From JAYQKL01 sp049889535 (GTDB lineage: Bacteria > Pseudomonadota > Alphaproteobacteria > RS24), in the NCBI GenBank assembly GCA_049889535.1, contig JBMHDF010000013.1, positions 169,140 through 233,139 on the forward strand: a stretch of 64,000 nt of DNA, given 5' to 3'. The number at the start of each line of letters is the position of its first letter. Position 1 is the stretch's first letter. Shown one piece after another: positions 63,401 through 64,000 of this stretch. The translations under genes were made by a program, and so were the position numbers. The notes beneath the pieces are model-generated. The model did not search any database. It had not been told where the DNA came from and saw nothing but the letters and a program-made list of their open reading frames with translations.

Positions 63401-64000
63401 GACTTAATTACCGATATTAAAGCGAATGATGTGACACTTGTTGCGGCCAATTCCATTGGCGAGGTTGCCTCTATTGGGGATAGCGATACGCAAATTGGCC
63501 AAAAAGCATTGGATTTGGCAACAACCAGCCTGACGGAGTCACGTTTTACACTGACCTCCCAAAATGCTGGGGCCGCGATTTATAATTCCTTTGGCACGCA
63601 ATTGCGTCTGACGCAGCTTTCGACACAAAATAATATAGCGCTGATGGCAATTGGTGATGTGCGGATTGGCGGTGAGGTGAACACGAATGGCCATGATTTC
63701 GGCATGATTGGATTCTCGGATATTATATTTGATGACGAAGATAATGCCATTTTCCGCAATACGGCTGTTAATCTTAATGCCACTTCGAATATGCAGATTG
63801 ACACGCGTTTAGACACGCAGGGTAGCAATCTCACCATAGACGCTGTTGGTACTTTCACGCAAAGCGCATCCGGTGAAATTTTAACTGGCGGTGGTGTTTT
63901 GAATGTGTCAAATGGTGGTGGCACAACCCTAAACGGTTCGGTGCAAACGGCGGGCGGGGATATATCGGCGGCCATTACAAACAACATGATTATTGGTGGC
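45416..64000 (+). CDS. Giant TpsA exoprotein (filamentous haemagglutinin/LktA-like adhesin), 3' end outside the window
   Basis: The frame from the ATG at 45416 stays open for 6,195 codons to the window edge. Residues 1-30 form a signal peptide ending AYA. A TPS/haemagglutination-activity domain follows (about 36-300) with the NPxG-type motif LNPYGIYIGESG (Asn at 123), then GTVLIDPENLTIS. From about residue 450 to 4500 there are dozens of Gly/Val-rich beta repeats of about 53 residues. Later come a Gln/Asp/Leu-rich helical stretch (about 4603-4759), more beta repeats, a Tyr/Trp-rich repeat module (about 5560-5790) and further FHA-like sequence. It is strongly acidic, with only six Cys, in three pairs. 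It is presumably secreted through the TpsB encoded upstream; adhesin or toxin-like activity is inferred from family. Confidence 0.93.
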   Translation, partial: MGKGSRQNGAKLVTYIIGMTQVVMPPMAYAQSGNAQIVPDGQTQTSLSIQGNITDVRTQTISGTAGLNSFSVFDVYEGNEVNLHLPDNTNALINFVHDKQSNIDGILTAYQNGLVGGNVYFLNPYGIYIGESGVINAGAVHLQTPTHDFMNNLFRPSGVIEPHFVGQVLSNDVPLSQTGVISVAGQVNALEAASVQAGRLNVSGAIETGEPARIKIENIVNSAGAFVDLDATPDVMLAAEADIVLTGRVAADGGASQSAGVINVTAGEDITLGNGAHVSASASGTNGDGGWVRLFAEDTALLEEGAAITANAGASGDGGFVEFSARQTVELAGGTLQATAENGQAGTVLIDPENLTISANLMRDDGVANGGVNSSGTSWSAGNLILQADNQLTVNNNIIISSRDVADPTNAASHESGNSIGDSGNITLEADQITLNTGAKILAHTQGGSSYAAGDITLSAQAENNAAITINDATIQSGNLTLSANATSSPLSVYANPLSTATSAIALTSGSITTSGDVTIRSVALQNKAATQGALVSFDARSATATINLEDLNITSAGGINLTSDADIYTDLTPTGWASFSTALPANIQAAVTQSTARTIIGGNSIMIAQGGNIEATTTADTLSTLYAEANFQNLALTGAVNVLDTTAETLIEDTSVLFSTNNISINSQTNVQANALADASSGDASLSGALGFAVSLLDVTTNTKLLDTARVVTTGDVNFFAESVVQNLAASRAASDATTEAIDTALSDALDDTTGMNQIRDGETIGSIISAAFDSGLGSATSQISDGADTGSDGGNLQIAGAVTYSSVTNNTHAYIGPRAATGNAPELSAQDLVHRARGVVQSQAIASGQAEDFANGGSAGIAIQETNNQVRANIAGNNDDTVLLSLTNLTIQALSESHRANIGDYNSYGVTALSGAPTAADDGIGIAGAIAVSVNETNQIEAALGDDVSLNNNGGDIVIAADGDTRAKTKADGSGDSHAAVDAVFDVLDETTDTDSGSNDGGTVGIGASIAVTISDNDVTASIGGDNSVNAENASVTATQNALSQTQAKAGGAGGVAVIPVAAVTVARNQTHANVQGAFNTMAVTGDLTVRADQTAKATALGEGVATLSGEDANAAIGLTAGLVISDNQVEATLNRDIAAGDDVTVQALSTSDIETGGKAGANLAKDDDTENDDEETGGNNLADSTNAMVGLGNAFSDEDISSSAITDKLSVDSDALGGTEDSDENKSLTVAAAFAVNYVEDLVSAKIGNEKSITGDSVLVESLRNIDVRSDADASADSGAYNLGGAVGLNIADMQNLAELGTNVLVDGREVTVRAGMRSLTDGNITDSQNAIQADATAGVGTGEFSLAGAVGLNVILRNQTSAALVASATVVADELILVDTLSTNDYTVKGKATVGDTARVFSGIEGYLSSLDNFTALVGGVSTALGVGTADDSPAPASDDDDEAGEGNVGIGAGFGVNVVLNDTTTSRIADNATITAHTAPTTNISVTASGQSNVTTSAEAGAKPDEASGSTAKTSLDAAVAVAVVTKSVTAEIGTGNNLDQLNNLIIQATGGGHARSHAFGEVEAEESAVGASVAVAVIDENVSAGLNRSVLNSAGITVTARTSSTDIALADAVAAGTVVRKYADKLNLDSDNLLGSDALARDSDAEDNPASMKALGGGFSGGDGAGFDLTGDNTDAGSGGSDNQQSGSINIAASVAVNWTDHDSTARIGDGVSLTSSGNVSVLSDNDVNYRTRGSGMAVFADNAIGVGVGILKTGQDTQALIGDNVTITAAQNVSVRALTSENQGTDPVGNASFGSYASAEGVAGAGGGDLGVAGALGLVYSGDSQFAGIGIGADITHSGNLIVQSQATNKIVNRAWALAVASDATCSDPGNCNSDSNKTAVGASIAVNVITDTNYVELAEDGSFTTGGTATVEAEDLSPENAAFDLDPEGDGTTTEEYLTTNYTTILQNASYYAEAIAGGAAQGGNAGSGSLAVTVSLGSTKALIGEGVTLSADALTLRAYNESDARHLVGALAIAEKKAIGGSLSGIYLREDVSALVGTDGDADSGATTRLETSAGDLLIQAEADQENITLMAAGGVSTNELALSGALGVNVMDTDIEARVTEDAVINAHDGDVRLEGDSNTRIKNFALAVSGSGGSDSAGGSLALNLFLTDKKAELGQSANADNNIATYASDALRVDVDATQDIINGVISAGVSTSGNAISGALSSNIIKGDTVAALYQGVTGEVIAPHSSVFDTGVFVTADDTSNITDLTGTLAASSSTSVGVALGANVFWKNVNAVFDGTISPAGQVDVTAETEQNLTATVVGIAGSSGGFSGAGSVSAGVVKSTTEAKIGSNANIDADGSVKLHAGDNTDIFMLEPAASFSSGGTALAGAVGAAVFVGTTKARIYDGAVVDAQGQTAMQVALDSVTTSSPLLDGIFSGDDEQTRSALSSFNDSFTFDNVKDLFLTETRNTETRYGVSVSAVSDQDVISIAASGAVSSDSAIAISLSAGVGVSTTEASIGAATVRTTGGGNNADVMARAISDTYWVDLSAALGAGTGSAGVGVGGDVVVQVKNTYAFIENGADIDADGDVVVNADNKDRVVNSAATLGIGSTAGVAGTAAVGVMVNDTKAWIDGNAAAQNDLTVRADADSDLIQIAGGIGGGSTAGIGASFGVAYVKNTTEAYIDDDAVTNASGDTLVTANTGENSVAAVIAGGIGGTVGVAVSAGIKIHESNTRAYIKGSVNQDAGFAQAGQNVDVEALNRVTTIDVVGGIAGGGTVGVGVSLNALVVHNNAQAYIGGGTNTRVSAFDNIDVTADSDKNTKNFTLAGAAAGTVSVAGNVAVILVGATNDDESNDYMNDGEDGNYITHTNERINAIDLSAILSDDASDGDYARTGDAVTEIGTVYNTNKANADIAGSFTPSDSNLSRNKTQAFVENGATVTAGGNLTLRSDDTITTIFTAGAVGGAGVVGVGATVGTLVFNTSSESYIDSNASVNVSEDTLIHASTAESVGSGALSAGGAGITSVQGVVMTQATYSRTRAFIEDNALLNQTDNSNDTQSVSVLATSDTDLVTFSGSGGGALVGVGITGDVMILEKETRAWIGENAQVASGGDVSVDARSQEDLLQIAMSINGGLVGVTGAAGVVVVSNLTEAEIEAGAIVTADDSIRVQATDDSEIDAIIITGAGGAVGVGGSVGTYVLENITRAQIEQNAQVTALAEAAGDGIAALTGAITSTDQTSTQAVRQQDGSLQDQTITTSDTNFVSGNASGLIVAAVTQEDVDLAPVGLAIGAVGVVGTIATTVTDSTTEALIGQGATINSDNTGAGNFQSLALLAKSDTRLNNVSAGLAYGGVGVANDLDTQVYEKTVRARMLGTAQVERDVDVTAFNRDRVTQTMVSSAIGASDGIGGLVGVSVVADEVVAEIGDGASVTAKRDITVDSDQDISIVQTGGNVSGGGGTGVGASLGVLVAKSSNTARIGDNATITAYRDLDVLANTLTNINQNVIGFGGGGTAAIVGSVGINMLKTTTLAEIGASTNVNATANPDYDATQSVTLAATDSVTTQGAAGAGAIGGAAGVGVGITVTVTRNSTVARVGDNSVIKAQDDISIAADATKNISNQGIAAAGGIGLGAAGSVALTLIGGSMSEDGSDALTNDNGSIIGEADQSITSDRNANASDGGQQNTNTSRLDDYDTNSKVATQTANLRSDIEGDGADSTLTQIGNSVQLVAGDDIGLAAEETISLSQIAGGAAGGAVGVGGFVAVGDYNGSVRTSVGNNSALTLGGDLTLTGVLNSGADKNITVPLADDITVKAVNSTVIGASIGLLGANVTVSQLNLNENVTAAIGDNVSVASTSSDMDSDVTIQATRDVDAETNVLGLAAGAVAAGVSVAGVNASGDAVASIGNNTSLGSNATRLGAVTLQALNESTQNVRAGAGGIGYLGAGVGAGATVSDSGTTRASIGTGSAVYGGGLVTVSSLDRARNYGNAVGVAVSAGFSMSGIISRVSADRDAYTLIGDNATLVGNGLQLSSTIGESGQNMADSDVVGATGGIVAGSGSESTVSADADTKVQLGNNVSLKSNALLAGEETAGGTLNINATNLARIDNDSRAVAAGVAALGVHLTHSTSSGDSRIVFGTNTDLMSMDDITIASLSDRDSRAQAIAGAGGLVAANGAESTVTHQSNVGVIAADGTSTGNGLGISAAGSLVVTAINNDSYDASMDAGAVALGGVTGAVARMTGSATTSIDFGDYADMTSHGLVVTADNNLTKSGLDDNFKFDGGGAISITIGDSRTRHAQNALVDFGNYSNAIITGSKTDNQDAVITSRVNIVADDEAIINTGALVGVPISDTQIIANSTARINMGENSGLYTQRGDVTLLADTLSSIDADARTSVWGLAGVGATGLSDISMTGRNTIDIGTGTQLLANGYLTANAGREASLNRITAQTNIYNNTLIAGIFGEKSDARLSLNSDVNIAESAALRSAQNLIVEASTGSRSANAVGYKEWLQYIGIAVVPINSSFGNAQLAGNSNINVSGTLETGVYSEQYIGFGTNFGTFREDPNNPGTVEKMSVTQADGVWTRSDGTQMDVPVVDSYSDDKTTTMRSNDFVRWRFDPNRDLSQDIDTEINQLEVAKLRSFNSDAADALADKQTTLLAEQAFYQGLQSGQMTAADVLATLQDQLAAKQTEYNNADPADQPDIQTEIDDIQNQIDNFSLTDADVADNVDYTDVLANIATELTSIQAQIDSFDSSGDPATVTKINNEIAFLEAKKANLNQGPVDVIVVEDIFAATGHIYAKADNLTGTNTGALISNHEVSVTIRNDSNSPIEIGDIDVPRSPGGSIYFNEVLVQTQQDIANLNRNNSAQTDFGLTSSPGNFNTSVQIDGRYNPNSSAYNPDVSVPIKAPSMILSGTIMNRAGSVNVVNKNGSIYSDGQIQARRIKVTSGGAFFVNDKTPGIYNVGAAPTADTRSNNSDPQGYGDVAAARIDNIGQPDADLGGCTGSPSYAMPHDNGGVNNNTESCHVGTVNQSDDESARLFGDEVYIVANTINVNGLIQSGVANKSITINENYDAFTNNDGVSAYTLEDVAIDLNGQTGANREGIGGVTAEYIAAEDVIEISGLEAKGGKVTLVGKLISTGNGEIKVLDGYGTFNVNNLSDKDVRINYANLGEVEGVVTLIDDAFADSNGVPRVTQYTRIGDTLTVRNNVGTNSSNPTELVSTVAGRDAQYAIKDGMRYYWIEGESLDITRIYRTDRRKKVLIGINIGEETNFRPPDSSFTSQEIPADMLPSADYAAIDTSVTDDYRFRMRYDETYYDINTVRDPDPPSCFRVGASWAPLYEDCSWTNVSTEISRGSLFYYQDVSADRPIGIEFIGSDTGTFNVTSGGGIQIGGEIKAVNTVTTLTANNGDITAINNSAVIEVDDVTLSATGSIGNGTNAIKLVQDATDTITANAGNGVYIKSENGDLRFASLVNSAGDIELVASENIYLTTTDNVLTGENISLRANYGELADLSGNAIKVNTGSGALSAYSRSGDIAIVETQGDLRLRQIDAFGNVSISVPTGSLLDGNQEQTDDVATQEALLSLWADLRLTGDDAVAKRNEQMDSYRRSMNQLYGDYWSLRNLAQNADGSYSADAYDANFNYTVTAEERAEIASGSFVAQSNALYQDYWQLRDVQQNADGDYIAQAYNPNFIYVPTAAEEAALNNDPDLIAQLKLDKQARYQLGYERFGTLDYNPSFDFTDTAVAQYEASREARYQQAYEKFGDEAYQQGFSYSAGATETNALTAGFAWDQEHLEAPLPGQAFKDITDTSAFIETSNIIGDDITLTVATGNIGAFTDTTQFEIADVYAKNLSDEQKILLAAAEADDVDYNQTTGLVTLTQRDDLDIQTRNADSAVIVNTPQGYAFLGGETSVNISSFNVSGDLRLKVSGNIYNIADEGVIALNSENLVLEAATGSIGAGDKSLLINIDDNFSLTARAQTGLWIEEASGDVRVGQLYSPNEINLVSPGAIFDANADLITDIKANDVTLVAANSIGEVASIGDSDTQIGQKALDLATTSLTESRFTLTSQNAGAAIYNSFGTQLRLTQLSTQNNIALMAIGDVRIGGEVNTNGHDFGMIGFSDIIFDDEDNAIFRNTAVNLNATSNMQIDTRLDTQGSNLTIDAVGTFTQSASGEILTGGGVLNVSNGGGTTLNGSVQTAGGDISAAITNNMIIGG
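45430..45444. repeat. Hairpin at the start of tpsA coding sequence
   Basis: GCGCCA (45430-45435) and TGGCGC (45439-45444) form a six-base stem with an AAA loop, 12 bases after the tpsA start codon. It could dampen translation initiation or be incidental. Confidence 0.45.
53114..53770 (+). repeat. Example block of ~53-residue protein repeats in TpsA
   Basis: Four successive units begin at 53114 (AFIENGAD), 53276 (AWIDGNAA), 53432 (AYIDDDAV) and 53594 (AYIKGSVN); the next starts at 53771 (AYIGGGTN). Lengths are 54, 52, 54 and 59 codons. Each unit runs A-[FWY]-I, an acidic turn, a V-x-V-x-A strand, then a Gly-rich GG-x-GVGV core and a Thr/Asn turn. The pattern continues with variation over most of 46.8-58.9 kb and recalls the tandem repeat of Fusobacterium LktA. 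Confidence 0.8.
59222..59692 (+). other. Coiled-coil-like segment within TpsA
   Basis: Residues about 4603-4759 change from Gly/Val-rich beta sequence to Gln/Asp/Leu/Ile/Ala-rich sequence with heptad-like spacing (DTEINQLEVAKLRSF, LQDQLAAKQTEYNNA, IQTEIDDIQNQIDNF, INNEIAFLEAKKANL). It probably forms helices that protrude from or interrupt the beta-helix. Confidence 0.6.
62192..62680 (+). repeat. Tyr/Trp-rich 51-residue repeat module in TpsA
   Basis: A unit starting QLYGDYWSLRNLAQNADGSY (62192) recurs 153 bases later as ALYQDYWQLRDVQQNADGDY (62345), each followed by an A-Y-[DN]-x-NF-x-Y segment and an acidic helix (TAEERAEI, TAAEEAAL). More degenerate copies follow (ARYQLGYERFGTLDYNPSF, ARYQQAYEKFGDEAYQQGF). 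The composition differs sharply from the flanking beta repeats. Confidence 0.75.

Noticed and set aside
46000..63987. Many long minus-strand open frames (60-335 codons) opposite tpsA, for example 49582-50589 and 54490-55362
   Set aside because: They are antisense shadows of a Gly/Ala/Asp/Asn/Thr-rich repeat gene whose codons give few stops in reverse. The products are Ala/Ser/Pro/Val-rich with no domain, start signal or consistent reading direction.
1..64000. CRISPR arrays, insertion sequences, integrases, rRNA operons or riboswitches
   Set aside because: No spacer-repeat periodicity, transposase-like product, rRNA sequence or known aptamer motif was seen in reading the window.

Overview
The window is a contiguous piece of an alphaproteobacterial chromosome that carries the replication origin. 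The clearest evidence is gene order. The series secB / dnaQ / coaE / aroE / maf / ppsR (the RP001-type gene), then a 0.5-kb AT-rich non-coding gap with DnaA boxes, then hemE / hemJ / rho, is the origin neighbourhood described for Caulobacter and Rickettsia. A little further on comes mnmE / mnmG / rsmG / parA / parB with two parS sites. The hisB-hisH-hisA-hisF-hisE-coaA order and the aminotransferase-ftsK-lolA-xth order are also alphaproteobacterial. Moderate GC, acidic proteins and a giant acidic secreted repeat protein would suit a marine lineage such as SAR116/Puniceispirillales, but that placement is a guess.

Layout. 1-4.2 kb: minus-strand his cluster ending in coaA. 4.3-6.8 kb: smr and a Tim44-domain gene (minus), then fxsA and secB (plus). 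6.8-10.5 kb: tightly coupled minus-strand run ppsR-maf-aroE-coaE followed by dnaQ. 10.5-11.1 kb: oriC. 11.1-14.0 kb: hemE, hemJ, and rho behind a hairpin-rich leader. 14.1-16.1 kb: a YyaL-type thioredoxin-fold protein. 16.2-22.3 kb: mnmE, mnmG, rsmG, parA, parB (tRNA/rRNA modification plus chromosome segregation). 22.3-27.0 kb: minus-strand leuS-lptE-holA and a DUF3576 lipoprotein. 27.1-31.7 kb: ThiE-like protein, yggS, an L,D-transpeptidase, an orphan OmpR-type regulator, a DUF1737 protein, xth and an unrecognised gene. 31.7-37.6 kb: lolA, ftsK, an aminotransferase and the ammonium transporter amt, the last with a consensus sigma-54 promoter. 38-41.4 kb: a UbiH-type hydroxylase, UPF0434 and Lon-N-domain proteins, a CnoX-like thioredoxin and tRNA-Gly(GCC).

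41.5-64 kb is the unusual part: a two-partner secretion (type Vb) locus. It holds a divergent acidic membrane protein, a TpsB outer-membrane transporter carrying two extra Ig-like modules ahead of its POTRA region, a 97-residue single-pass membrane protein behind the best Shine-Dalgarno of the locus, and a TpsA exoprotein whose frame stays open for 6,195 codons and runs off the end. The exoprotein has a signal peptide, a TPS (haemagglutination-activity) domain with an NPxG motif, dozens of Gly/Val-rich repeats of about 53 residues resembling the LktA family of filamentous adhesins, a coiled-coil-like stretch, a Tyr/Trp-rich 51-residue repeat module, and only six cysteines, arranged as three pairs. 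I found no CRISPR array, insertion sequence, integrase or rRNA gene.
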